From Mycocentrospora acerina (Eukaryota > Ascomycota > Dothideomycetes > Pleosporales), in NCBI GenBank assembly GCA_022701365.1, contig JAKUHH010000040.1, positions 124,001 through 188,000 on the forward strand: a DNA stretch of 64,000 nt. Direction: 5' to 3'. The position numbers and the translations under genes are program-made. The notes under the pieces were generated by a model. The model ran no database searches. It worked only from the letters and a program-made list of their open reading frames with translations, and was not told the DNA's origin. Shown one piece after another: positions 1-10,899 of this stretch (positions within the stretch are counted from its first letter, which is position 1; each line of letters begins with the position of its first letter).

Positions 1-1606
1 CGATCACCGAACCCTTCCGGTCCTCAGACCATGCCTGACTACCGATTAGCGGCACAAGTCCCATTCTACCTTTTTTGGTCCTCACAAAGCGTCATCCAGC
101 ACCCATGACAAGACACAAATCTAACGATTCCTTCATCATGCCAGGATCGGAGGTGTTGTTTGGCGCGACACCAAGTATTTCTTCTGTACTGTCCTCCGGC
201 TCGTTGCCATTTGATGACACTGTATTCAAGAACTGAATAAACTCGATTATTGTCCAGTCGTTTAGACCTAGAATATCATTCTTGATCTGATCAAGAAGAC
301 TTGTGAAATATGTGTTGTCAACATCCCAGTAGCGAGTAATGCTTGTCTTTGAACTGACGCTATCGACAGTGTCGACGATACAGCCACAGACCTGTATCTG
401 TCCCGGTGCACATGTACGGAATGTGAAAAGACGTCCTAATGAAGCATTCCACATGACTTTGTATCCATGGGTTCTCGCGCCACCGACTGCCAGTCTCCAG
501 GGAGCACGTAGTGGCCTTGCAGGAAAAGACGGCACCCACAACGGGAAACCTCTCAGCTCTGCGGGTGTCTCGTCCAGTCGATCGTCTGTGCTTGCTAACC
601 AGAGTGGAAGTCATGTACGATGGAGCTAGCGAAGCGTGTGAAGTTTTCCCTCTTCGACGAGTTGTAATCAGGCGTGAAACTCGACCCTTCGAGGAGCCCC
701 AAGAACGCATACAACTGATCGCAACGTTCAGAAGTGGTGAAATCCTGCACAGTGGCTGCCATGAGACGGAGGAAGCCAAGAGGTTGTGCATCCTTGAAAG
801 GGTACGACTTTAACCATATCAGATTTTTGCGACTCTCCCAGTCTCTGGCGGTCTCACTCATTACACTGTCTGGAACTTTCTCTAGGTCTAGAAGATCTTG
901 TAGCCCGAACTACACTTCGCCTGTCAGACAGACGATTCTCTCTCTCGGGAGTATGAATTCTTGTACAACCCAGCCACGGCTAAACCACCTACGTGCCCAT
1001 AATTTTCCAACTGCAGGAACAACTTGGGGATCAGAGTCAGGTCCGCCCGATGATGTTCTTATAATAGATTCTCTTGCGCCTGGATCGTATTTCTCGGTCC
1101 CCCCCGTCACTCTGTCCCAGTTTTCCGTGGTAAAAAGCAGGATTCTAGTTTTTTCGAGCCATTCTCTGCATATCCGGCTATTTTCGTCACTTGGTGCTAG
1201 CCAGATGATCGTGCGGGCATTCTTTCTGTAGATCTCGGATATGAGCCCAACTTGCACAGATCTCTCTTGATTGTCTAACTAATTTATACATATCTGGTCT
1301 ATCCAAAGACGCTTAGTTTTTGAATGGTGGACCAAGTGTGGTAATGCCTCCGCGAGATTTGCTGTTAGACCAATACGCCCTAGTTTACCGCTGAGCTGGA
1401 TTCCAGAGACGCTGTTGTCATCCCCCCCAGGTGTAGGACACAGCTTCGAAGTCCACAAGTGCATCATCGGAGGGCAGTGCCATGTGAATGAGCTGGTATT
1501 CAGTTTCCAGTGAGCTAACGCCTCCATTTCCGATAGTGCTGGCTTCCAGCAGGCGTATATGCCGAGATTCCAAGGGTTGTTATGTGTAAGTTGTGGTGAA
1601 GTCCAT
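1..1606 (-). pseudogene. HET-domain (heterokaryon incompatibility) protein, decayed and cut by the window edge
   Basis: Read on the minus strand from an ATG at 1606, this region spells a HET-domain protein of the fungal nonself-recognition type, but not in one frame. The landmarks run in the family's order: IRLLEAS (about 1555), FEAVSYTWG (about 1440), LWIDQICIN (about 1300), QVGLISEIYRKNARTIIWL (1257 down), WARRWFSRGWVVQEF (about 980), CDQLYAFLGLLEG (about 700), FPLWVPSF (about 535) and KKGRMGLVPL (about 60). Lesions: TAA at 1580-1582; a one-base frameshift in the C7 run 1422-1428; TAG at 1279-1281; TAG at 910-912; a frameshift near 595-610; TGA at 92-94. Removing short introns does not explain the TAGs, because conserved residues run straight through them. 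The C-terminus lies beyond base 1. An active form would trigger cell death after fusion of unlike hyphae; this copy should be inactive. Confidence 0.85.
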
Positions 1607-2002
1607 GGCTTGTACTATCTTCGCATGATGTATGGTGGAGTTGTTGAGTGGTAATTATCGTGTACTTTAAGGTATCCTTTAGTATATTGAGATTGAAAAG
1701 AACCTTGAGCGTTACGTGAATGATGCATGAAGCCAGTCCAACATAGTTAGCATGTTTCCTCAAGGTCACGCAGAACGAACGGACACCAGCAAAAGAATAT
1801 TCAGCGAATCTTGAGAACTACACATTCTCAAGGCTTGATAGAAGAGTAGAAAGCTACATATACATCGTAAGGTTTTAGAAAAGTCAGGCTTCCACCGCCA
1901 TAGGCTGCATCTGTCAAGAAGGCACCAAGGAAGTATCAAGAACCTCGACCAAGAAAAAGAATAACCACATCAACCGAGCAAGGCGCACCAGCCGAGCAGA
2001 AC
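1607..2002. other. Intergenic
   Basis: This stretch lies between the HET relic and the 3' end of the secreted-protein gene. Short open frames overlap it, but none shows a recognisable motif. I see no RNA gene or repeat. Confidence 0.5.
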
Positions 2003-2668
2003 TTAGAAGCTCTTCCCAAGCATAATCGACTTTGCAGACAGCCAAAGGGCATCGCGATCAGCCACGGTAGTGCCAACACACTCAGTCAAGAAAGTGTGCC
2101 AGCCGTCGACTGTCTCTGCTACTAGACCCGCCTTCACTTCCTCACTGCACTGAGAGCTAAGAAACCAGGCGGCGCTTCCAAAGCTCTTCTCATCGTCACT
2201 ATTCACCAATGCCAGCACAGCATTCAGCCCTGCGTCTCCTCCAACAGCCTCAGCCGCAGTGACTGCTTCCTCACCCAGCACGCTGGTGGCGTACAGCTTG
2301 ACGTAAGGCGACATTGCCATCATTCGAGTTCCCTGACCAGGCCGTCCTGGAGCTGGGTAATGGTTCCTCTTGTATTTGAAGTCTCCAGACTCGTATAGCA
2401 TGTACGCTAGGAGCGCTGCTTGTTCGCCTGTCGAACCAATGTTGTAGGTTTCGAAGGACTTGTTGATGGCTACCGCGGCGCGAGACGCATCGGCACATTC
2501 GTCGGGCAATGAAGCGCCAACACAGGAGGCGGTTGCGTCAGCGACTGCGATAATATCCTCGGCAGTCAGCCAAGCAGATGTGCCAGTCGCGTCACGTTTG
2601 GCAGTTGGTAGAGCAGAACCGCAAAATGCGAAGGCACCTGCCAGAACGATGGAAGTTTTGAAGAGCAT
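2003..2668 (-). CDS. Small secreted protein of unknown function (221 aa)
   Basis: A single-exon frame of 221 residues starts with a clear secretory signal: Lys-4, then a hydrophobic core (IVLAGAFAFCGSA), a likely cut near residue 19-20, and a Lys-Arg pair right after it (AKRD) that a Kex2-type protease could use. The mature part is Ala-rich and mostly helical in composition, with four cysteines (two near residues 48-57, two in the last third), consistent with two disulfides in an extracellular protein. The central block, YMLYESGDFKYKRNHYP followed by GRPGQGTR, looks like the conserved core of a secreted family I have seen in ascomycetes but cannot name. The function is unknown; an effector-like or wall-associated role is possible and unproven. 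The start ATG at 2668 is the only one that gives a proper signal peptide. Confidence 0.8.
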   Translation of the reverse strand: MLFKTSIVLAGAFAFCGSALPTAKRDATGTSAWLTAEDIIAVADATASCVGASLPDECADASRAAVAINKSFETYNIGSTGEQAALLAYMLYESGDFKYKRNHYPAPGRPGQGTRMMAMSPYVKLYATSVLGEEAVTAAEAVGGDAGLNAVLALVNSDDEKSFGSAAWFLSSQCSEEVKAGLVAETVDGWHTFLTECVGTTVADRDALWLSAKSIMLGKSF

Positions 2669-3752
2669 CTTGATGAAGGATTGAGATTTGTTTGTTTGTG
2701 TGTATTGAACAGGTATAGGTGGGTTCCTACTCGATGTATGTCGAAAGCGCGCGTTGACGAGGCTGAAGTGTTTTCGACAAGAACGAGGTAGAAAAAGAGT
2801 GTGTATGTATATATATGTACTGAAATGAATGAATGACAGTGGGGCGACGTTTCTCAGGCCAGCAGGAAACAGTCACCAACAATAGCAGAGTCTGACAATG
2901 AACGGAAGGATGGAAGGGGCTGTGAAAGACTTCACGAAAGGAACGTGTAAGCTATATATGGGGTACAATGCTTTTCAGCCGTATAGAATGACCACAGCCC
3001 TGATTCAGGGGTGGTCTCGCCCCCGGATTTAATGAGATGGCTGCTGGCCTATCCTCGCTAGGGCTGAGATCATCGTCGCAGCATGATTTCAGGCCATGGA
3101 ACAATGATTGGATGAGTCCTCAAATCAAGCTAAGATTTTTGTGACACGACATGTTTCGAAACATGGCGCCTGCGTTAAGCTTCTACAAGCCATCCGGCGA
3201 GTCACAGCAGCGGAAGACTAGCGTTGTTCGCATCGCATGGAAGTTTGATTCGCTAGCAGCGGCCCTGCATCCCGTTCGCTGTACACCTTCAACGCTACAC
3301 AAAGACAGTGACTGCGCAAGCAGTGGCCCAGAAAGTATTGCACATGGCACCAGTCATGCAAAGTTGTTCTAAATGTTTTACAATGAACGCCTAAGATCAG
3401 GCGCCTTCGAGCCATTGGGGCTTAGCGACACAGCTCTTGCTGATTTCTATAATAGGTTGAGAATGACGGAGTAAGAGGAGTACTGCTTACACCTGCCAAG
3501 CGCTCAGCAGGATGCTCATCTATAACCAATTATCATCTGTCATCACCAGAGCGGCGGGGTAGCAACACATCACCTTCCTCATCAAGGAACCATGACGTTG
3601 ATTACAAAGAATAAATTGCCCCACCACCGATCCTTATGACGGCTGTGTCTGGACATTGACGACGTTCTGACTTTTTCTATATTCTGTTGTTCACATCTCT
3701 TGTAGGAGCCCACAACACCATTTCCAATCAACGTTTGACAATCTTCTTCACA
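2669..3752. other. Intergenic, divergent promoter region
   Basis: About 1.1 kb separates two divergent genes, the secreted protein (minus) and the aldo/keto reductase (plus). TATA-like runs occur near 2805-2820 and 2950-2960. Short frames at 3151-3372 and 3218-3415 overlap on opposite strands and have no family motif, so I do not call them genes. Confidence 0.5.
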
Positions 3753-4914
3753 ATGCCGGCCGTTGAATCTAAGTTCGATCCCAAGGACATGGAGTTCCGA
3801 CGCCTAGGGTCAGGACTAAAGGTCTCTGTATTGTCCCTCGGAGGATGGCTCACATATGGAGGAACCCAGAGTTTGTAGAAGCTTCCCAAATCCTTAGAGA
3901 CACTCTAACATTGTGCTAGAGGGTTCAATTGTTAAGGATTGCATGCAGGCGGCTTGGGACAACGGCATCAACTTCTTCGATACAGCTGAGGTCTATGCCG
4001 CGGGAGAGTGCGAATTAGAGATGGGACAAGCGTTAAAGGAGTTGGCTTGGCCGCGTGATGAGTTCGTTTTGTCGACAAAGGTATTCTTTGGAACCCAGAG
4101 GAAGGAGCCGAACACGAGGTATGTTTCCACAGACTCACACACTGTGCACGTATTGATACACCTACAGGGGTCTGTCAAAGAAGCACATCGTCGAAGGACT
4201 GAAGAGTTCTTTGGCTCGTTTGGAGCAGCCATACGTCGACATTGTCTTCGCTCACCGTCATGATCCTGAGTGAGTTGGATTTCCCTATGCGTTTGAGTAC
4301 TCCTAACACATGCCAGTGTGCCAATGAAGGAGATCGTAGAGGCGTTCACGCAGACGATTCACTTGAATCTTGCATACTATTGGGGAACATCTGAGTGGTC
4401 TGCCAAGCAGATTCAGGAGGCAATCGACATCGCGGAAAAATACAACCTTATCGCGCCCGTCGCCGAACAGCCACAATACAGCGCGTTCCATCGTGAGCGA
4501 TTCGAGAAGGAATATGCGCCATTGTATGAGAAGTACCAGTACGGAACCACCATCTGGAGTCCCTTGGACTCCGGAATGTTGACTGGTAAATACAATGACG
4601 GCATTCCTGAAGACTCCCGGTTTGCCAACAACAAGGCATTCTTCTCCAGCAAAATCGAAGCATTGAAATCTGAAGAAGGACAGGCTAAGATCAAGAAGGT
4701 GAAGGAACTGACTAAGATTGCGGAGGAATTGGGAGGCACTACAGCACAACTCGCTCTGGCGTGGGCAGCAAAGAACCCGAATGTGTCTACCGTCATTCTT
4801 GGTGCAACAAAGCCAGAGCAGGTACACGACAACTGTGGGGCCATCAAACTGCTGTCAAAGCTGACGCCGGAGATCATGGAGAAGATCGAGGGCATCTTGG
4901 CTAACAAGCCTTGA
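3753..4914 (+). CDS. Aldo/keto reductase, voltage-gated K+ channel beta-subunit type (338 aa, 4 exons)
   Basis: The exons are 3753-3870, 3920-4118, 4168-4269 and 4317-4914; the introns are 47-49 nt with GT..AG ends, and the joined frame is continuous. The protein is a TIM-barrel NADPH-dependent reductase close to the AKR6/Kv-beta group. N-terminal MEFRRLGSGLKVSVLSLGGW is the usual first strand. The catalytic tetrad is visible: Asp in FFDTAEVY, Tyr in the same motif, Lys in LSTKVFFG and His in FAHRHDPD. The C-terminal part carries the cofactor-binding loop region (PLDSGMLTGKY) and VILGATKPEQV. The length of 338 residues is normal for the group. The substrate cannot be read from sequence; small aldehydes are typical. 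No potassium channel gene is adjacent, so a stand-alone cytosolic reductase is likelier than a channel subunit. Confidence 0.93.
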
Positions 4915-6049
4915 GTCTAGGCGATTGCGGAGTAGTATGATTAGTAATTAGCCAAATATGGATGCAAATACTACTCACAATAATGCGCATGATCGTAGCG
5001 GTAGGCAATCATTTGCGCGCTATGAAATAGACGTGCATAGCTCGTGGCAACGTACATAAGCCCCTCATCGGCCTTACCGTTTGAAAATCGTGGAGATGCA
5101 CTCCATCGTAGAGAGAGCTGGACGGACGTCACCTCTCAATGCAATGAGCTGCGGACTGGTCATAGCGTAAGTGTTTGGTGACAGATTCTACGATGGATGA
5201 TTGTTGCACTGCCTCAAACAATCGTCAGCATTACACTGGTTCAATATTTGAGCAGTATGCCGAAATGAGAAAAGCGTCTCGCGTGTTGGTAGCTTCAATT
5301 GCATTGTTCTTGTGGCCTTTGTCCTCTGCCACACTCCGGGGCATCTTCATTCGGCATCCGAGGATCTAGACCGCTGTGGCCCACCATCAGAGAGCCGCAA
5401 GCCCACTTGTCAACACCACGCCGGGCGACGAGTTTCTTCCTATACCCGTCTTGATTCATCATTACCCCTGGTCGGTGCCGCGCCTCAACTTCCACGTTGC
5501 GATATTTCAAATACGTGCATCTGCGGCTGTGCATGCCATGTGTGCATTGCGTTCTCGCGAAGGCCGATCCTGGATGAGCTGAGCGTGTCAAGCTTCGTAC
5601 TGAAAACTGTGAGTGTAATAGGGAAGCGCCAAAGAATTCCTTTTGCCCGTGAGCCCGCCTCGTGCTACTATTAACCCCAAATCCCGTCCCGATCCACTTT
5701 GTGCCTTAATACCTCAGCCACCGCTCACCTGTGCCACTGCTCATCCACGACCTCACCTCCACTCCACCTACCTTTCTGCACACTGCAACGCTCTCAAGCA
5801 CACCTCGGCTATTATTTATTGATCCCGATCCTGCAGACGCAATCACACGACCCATACTTCGACGGTCAAACGCGATTGCGATTGCGATTACGCCTACGAC
5901 AGGAACAGCGGCACTACAGCGATACCCGTAAGCTCTGGATACGCACGATATTGAATTTCCAGTTGACAGATCGCAGTGCTGTCCCGAGTAGTGTTAGAAG
6001 ATCATATCTGTACTTAGGAGTCGACGCCGGCCATCGTGATTCGCACAGC
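4915..6049. other. Intergenic plus probable 5' leader of the bZIP gene
   Basis: Of this 1.1 kb, the last 350 bases are C/T-rich (CCACC and CTCAC stretches), typical of a fungal promoter and leader. The open frames seen here lack an ATG-led, motif-bearing protein. I see no RNA gene. Confidence 0.5.
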
Positions 6050-7708
6050 ATGGCTAACATCAAGTCGGATCCCATGATGGACGACCTTAACTACCAGAAT
6101 GGCAGTGGTGAGTCTACATCATCTCTTCAAACCGTCAAGCAGTTCAATTTCTGGCGCCTGAAGCCAGCTATTTTGTTTCTTTACGTAGGAAACCCTTTTC
6201 TTGGACTGCTCATTACTAGTCACGTCCCCCGCTTTTGTTGTAGTGCCTGTTTTCTCAACAAGCAGGGCGTGTTTCCTTAGGAGATAGGTCTCTCCGAGGC
6301 TAGTGATTTGACATGGGTACAAATCTACTGGTTGGACCTGATGTACCTTTCTCGACGACATTTGCTGCTGTTAGGTTCAACTGTCACATACTCATAAGCG
6401 CACCGCGCGCCTTGAACCAATCTTCTTCATAAATACCGAATTTTGGCAACGCAGATAAGATAATCTAACATTGTTTGTCTTCTAGGGAGCGAACCAAGAA
6501 GCCCACTTGCACAATTCGGGTTTTTCAAGAATCTAACAGAGAAGAAGGTGACGACAAGAGGTTCGTACATTTGATGTGTAATCGTCGTACCGTACTGACC
6601 AGTTATAGATGGGCAACCAGCGAAGAGAAGAGGTCCCAAGCCGGACAGCAAACCAGCTTTGACCAGACGACAGGAACTAAATCGTCAAGCGCAGAGGTAA
6701 CATCAACACGGATCATCCCAATTATTCGTACTGACTATAACTGAAGGACGCACCGGGAGCGAAAAGAATTGTATATTAAGGCCTTGGAGCAAGAAGTCCT
6801 GCGCCTTAAAGAGACTTTTTCAAACACCTCTCGTGAACGGGATGCTTTCGCAGACGAGAACAGACGACTAAAAGAGCTACTCATGGCGCACGGTATCTCA
6901 TTCGATCTCTCGAGCCCTGTGATGCATGGGGTTCCTTCTTCTGCATACGATAGCTCCAATGGCAGTGTATCGGGCTATGGCCCAGGATCAGCATCGACTG
7001 GCTATACTTCGCCACCGAGTCTTCAGCATCACGCATCGACCGGTTCCAGCGATGGAATGGGTGTGCCACACCCAGCCATGCAGCAGGGGATGGACTATGA
7101 TCAGATCGGCATAGACTTTGTGTTAACGTACGACCGATCGCCCTATCTTTCTCCTCCGCCCAACCAATAATATCGCAACTCATTTTGTCCATACTCTGTA
7201 CGTCGTCTTCTTACTATGGGCACTATCCTCTGACGACCGCGACCTCCAGCCTAGAGCGTCCCTGCATGGATCATATGCAATTCCTCATGGTACGCGCGCA
7301 CGACGCTGAAGAGACGATTAGCGGACACGCGCTTATGGCTACGGCGCCGCCTGACTCGCATATTGCAACATGCCCGCAAGACAAGTATCCACATCAGATG
7401 CCGGACATTGCGATGCCAGATCTGATGAAGCTGCTGGACCTCAGTGCTCGTCTTCCTCTTGATGGAGAGATCACACCAATCATGGCCTGGGCTATGATCT
7501 TGCAGGACGCAAGGTTCAACGAGCTTTCCAAGGAGGAAATCCTGCTCATCAAGGAGGAACTCCTCGCCAAAGTGCGTTGCTACGGGTGAGCCGAGCTTTT
7601 GATCCTCGCACTGACCTGCGCTAACATGATGTGTGTAGCTTCGGTGCTGTTCTTGAGGAGTTTGAAGTGCGCGACGCGTATTCTACAGTACTCGCAGCGA
7701 AAAGTTGA
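6050..7708 (+). CDS. bZIP transcription factor (335 aa, 6 exons)
   Basis: The exons are 6050-6107, 6486-6560, 6609-6696, 6747-7127, 7250-7585 and 7639-7708, together 336 codons including the stop. A basic region, RRQELNRQAQRTHRERKELY, encoded across the third and fourth exons (about residues 65-85), is followed by a leucine-zipper stretch (IKALEQEVLRLKE and on to about residue 125) with heptad-spaced Leu. A Ser/Gly/Tyr-rich linker (SGYGPGSAS..., about residues 145-200) is probably disordered. The last 130 residues hold a helical block (MPDLMKLLDLSARLPLDGEI, then LSKEEILLIKEELLAK) that looks conserved. It should act in the nucleus as a dimeric DNA-binding regulator; I cannot assign a pathway. 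The first intron (378 nt) is much longer than the other introns in the window, so an alternative first exon or start is possible. Confidence 0.88.
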
Positions 7709-8156
7709 ACGAGAGAATGTCTCATCCTGCCTTACCATGTTGTGCGCGAAGGGTTAGTTTTATTTGTTGCTTGGAGTGAGATATTGCAATGATTTATGAT
7801 GTTTACGAATAGTGTCATCTTTTTGTGTAGGTAGCACACGTTATGCTTGTACTTGAATGAACTCTGCTACGCACTTGATCGATTCGTCCAGTTCAATGTG
7901 TGGGGGCTGTTGGTGGATCATACTCCGTGTCAGGGTCCAGCACGCGCCACATCATCACGGACCGCGTCGCAACAGCTCTCCTCCTGAAGCAGTTCGATCC
8001 ACTCATATAAAGTCTAACTTGTACTGCACTCTCAGTGCACAGTGTTCTATTTCATTTTCCTTCTTCTTGCCCTTCTCAGCTTCTCTTGCATCATCATAAC
8101 AGCCCAATATCCCAGCTACACCACCCCGCCTTCATACACTAAGCTCAGTGACAGCT
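7709..8156. promoter_or_regulatory. Intergenic; promoter of the SH3BGR-like gene
   Basis: These 450 bases precede the next start codon. A TATA-like CATATAAAG near 8005 is followed by a pyrimidine-rich tract (about 8050-8100, TTTCCTTCTTC type), the usual layout just ahead of transcription starts in ascomycetes. No coding signal is convincing here. Confidence 0.4.
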
Positions 8157-9885
8157 ATGAGCGAACTAAGCGTCTATGAGAAGGACCCGACGATCTATCT
8201 CTTCACGTCGCTCACTGCCGGGTCCTCGCACATCATCACAGCAACCTCGCGCATTGAAACAATTCTGAGGGCGAATAAGATTCCCTTCAAAGGTGTAGAC
8301 ACGGCAACCGATGATTTGGCACGAAAGCTGTTCCAGCGTAGAGCAAGTGGGAAGAAGCTGCCCCTGATAGTCAAAGAAGGCTATGTTCTAGGAGTGTGTA
8401 CAAACAACATGTCTTCATCAAACTCGAGGGCTAACAGGAAACGTAGGGAATTACTGAGATTGAGGAATGGAATGAATACGATGAGCTCCGGGAAGCTCTA
8501 GGCGTCACTACAGCATTTACACCTATGCCCGCAAAGCCCACGTCGCTGTTCGAACCCACTCCCTCGAAGACACCTCCACCGCTCGAAGGTACATTGCCAG
8601 GAGGATTCTCCTCGACTACGCTACAGGAGAAGGAGAACACACCGGTTATGAGTCCAGAGCAAAACCTTGCGATTCGACAAATGGGTGCACAGGCAGCTAA
8701 GGCGGCTGCGGCAAAGAAGCCAGTACCAGTCAAGATTTCGACCACAAACCCGTTGATGACAGAGAAAGCACCGCAGAGCATAGGAAATATTAGGGATATG
8801 GGAAATGTCGATGGCATCAGCGGTCTTGTTTCGCCAAGATCGAGTATGCTGCCTCAGAGCCCGACCCAAGCTGCCGCTATCGCACAGAGTATTGGAGATA
8901 TACTTTCCCCGCGTTCAATACCGCTTCCAAAGACACCCGCTTTTGCGGCAGTTTCTGCAGACACAGAAGTAAAAGCTCCAAGCATTCCAAAGTTAGAGCA
9001 GAAGCCCGTGCATTTGCCTCCATCAATGCATATCGATGCTGAAGACCCTCTTCTCTCCGCAGGGCCAATATCGTCAACACAAGAGCCAAAGGCCGGCGAA
9101 GCAGAGAAGACACTTGATAAAAAGACAGCTACCAAGGTGGACGATAAGAAGGTAGCCAACAAGACGGGGGAGAAGGTAGTTGCAGGGAAGAACAAAATGG
9201 CAGTCAAGACTGAAAAGGCAGGAACGACAAGTAGTAAGATAGGAGCAGCAAGCAGCAAGTCGGGAACAACAAGCACCAAGACGGGAACAGCAAGCACCAA
9301 GACAGGAACGACAAGTAGTAAAGTAGGAACAACAAGTATCAAAACTGGCACGACAAGCACCAAAACAAGCACCAAAACAGGGACAGCAAGCACAAAGACA
9401 GGAACAGCAAGCACCAAGACAGGAACGGCAGGTACAAAGACAGGAACGGCAAGTACAAAAACAGGAACGACAAGAACAAAGATAGGAACGACAAGCAGTA
9501 AGGCGGGGACGGCAAGCAGTAAGGCAGGAGCAACGAGTAGCAAGGCAGGAACAGTAAGCAGCAATTCAGGAACAGCAAGCACCAAGACAAGCACCAAGAC
9601 AGGAACGGCAAGCAGCAAGGTGGGAACGGCAAGTAGCAAGGCAGGAACGGCAAGTAGCAAGGCGAAGAAGGTAGAGACGAAGATATTAGGGTCTAAGAAG
9701 GTTGTAGAGGCTAAGAAGGCTGATCCTAAAAAAGCGACGTTAGAAGACAAGAAGGTAGAGACTATTAAAGAGGTAGAACAGAAGGTAACTGGGACAGAGA
9801 AGTCTGCAGAAGAGAAAATTGAGCCAAAAGTGCCGATACCTGAGAAAAGTGTCGAAGAGGATAGTAGCGAAGAGGAGGAGAGTTC

Positions 9886-9918
<33 letters not shown>

Positions 9919-10108
9919 GGAAGAGGAGGTGACGATTGTGCAACCAAAAACAGCAGCGCTCGAGGAGACTAGCGAAGAAGAAATTAGTGACGAGGAAGAT
10001 GACGAGGACGAGTCGGATGATGATTCTGACGAAGATGAGAATGTGACGGAAGCACAAAAGCAGAATTCAAAAGATGTCAACAAGGTTGGTGTGAGCACAA
10101 AGGTCTAG
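8157..10108 (+). CDS. SH3BGR/thioredoxin-fold protein with Ser/Thr/Lys repeat and acidic tail (632 aa, 2 exons)
   Basis: The exons are 8157-8393 and 8447-10108, with an intron of 53 nt. Residues about 8-100 resemble the SH3-binding glutamic-acid-rich (SH3BGR) glutaredoxin-like domain: IYLFTSLTAGSSHI, then IETILRANKIPFKGVDTATDD, then KLPLIVKEGYVLGG and ITEIEEWNEYDELREALG after the splice. It lacks a CxxC redox centre, as that family does. Residues about 337-486 hold roughly 20 units of a seven-residue repeat of the form G-T-x-S-x-K-x. A Lys-rich stretch follows, then strongly acidic blocks with an uninterrupted Glu run (about 9893-9926). The tail is surely disordered. The family is thought to take part in protein-protein contacts; for this protein the role is unknown. 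The start ATG at 8157 is preferred because it leads directly into the conserved fold. Confidence 0.82.
9219..9665 (+). repeat. Coding 21-bp minisatellite (about 20 units)
   Basis: Inside the SH3BGR-like gene a 21-base unit encoding G-T-(A/T)-S-(S/T)-K-x repeats about 20 times. Two units are lengthened by a four-residue insert (S-T-K-T). The units differ at third positions and at the last residue, so the array is not newly made, but it is likely to vary in copy number between strains because every gain or loss keeps the frame. Confidence 0.9.
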
Positions 10109-10899
10109 AAAGCGGGCCCTGGGTGCTGTATAATATAGTTGAGATTAGGCATTATCAGAACTTGGAAGAGAGTTTATGTTATTCAGTTGTCTTGTAGTCA
10201 ATGCAAAGTATAGCTATGCCCTATGTCAAATCAACTGAACATTGGTGCTCTCGTATATTTGTAGGAGCATTGAATCAGATGTGTTTGATTAGTCGATGAC
10301 AAGTATGAATAGCAACAACAGGAAAAAAACTTTTTTATGTTTTATCTGAGCATTACTGTGGAGCTTGTCAAAAATTACATACTGCTGAAGTATTTGTGAA
10401 GCCAAAGGCATCATTGATACTGCGGTAAAGTATAGAGCGTGGATAAGTGTTGGAGTAATCTACTCTCCAATGTGACCCTTTTTGACATCGAAGTTAGGCT
10501 TCAAGTACAAATTCAACAGCAAAGCCTATATGTGTTCTGCCAAAGTACCGTACAAAGTACACTTGATTATTTAATCGCAAAATAAGACAATTGAAGTATC
10601 AACAACCATTTATTAGCTTGTGTTCCTGAGGATACCACGTCAGGGATGATCAAAGGTTGATCATAGTCAATGCACTTGTGAAATCAAAGCAAAAAACTTC
10701 AATCAGATGTGTGATCTTGAGCCTTTCCCTCAGTATATATGGGAAGCTTGGTCACTGATTGCTTGCTTGCTCCGCTCGTGAAAGAGGTTGACTAAGGTCC
10801 GCACGGACCACATGGCTGCTGCGCATCCCCAAACTTTCGAGCTGTTGCCATCGGCGACACTCTCTCACCGACCTCCAAACTCACAACACCTGCAGCACA
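10109..10899. other. Intergenic
   Basis: This is an AT-rich 3' flank followed by the SF3B1 promoter. A TATA-like run (AGTATATATGG) lies near 10733. I see no open frame with a motif and no RNA gene. Confidence 0.5.

Noticed and set aside
1515..1769. 84-aa minus-strand frame as the HET gene's N-terminus
   Set aside because: Its frame differs from the one carrying IRLLEAS and FEAVSYTWG, and it has no HET-like residues.
8854..10098. 414-aa minus-strand frame opposite the SH3BGR-like gene
   Set aside because: It is Val/Leu/Ser-rich sequence made by reading the Lys/Thr repeat and Glu runs backwards. The plus strand has the conserved domain and splice sites.
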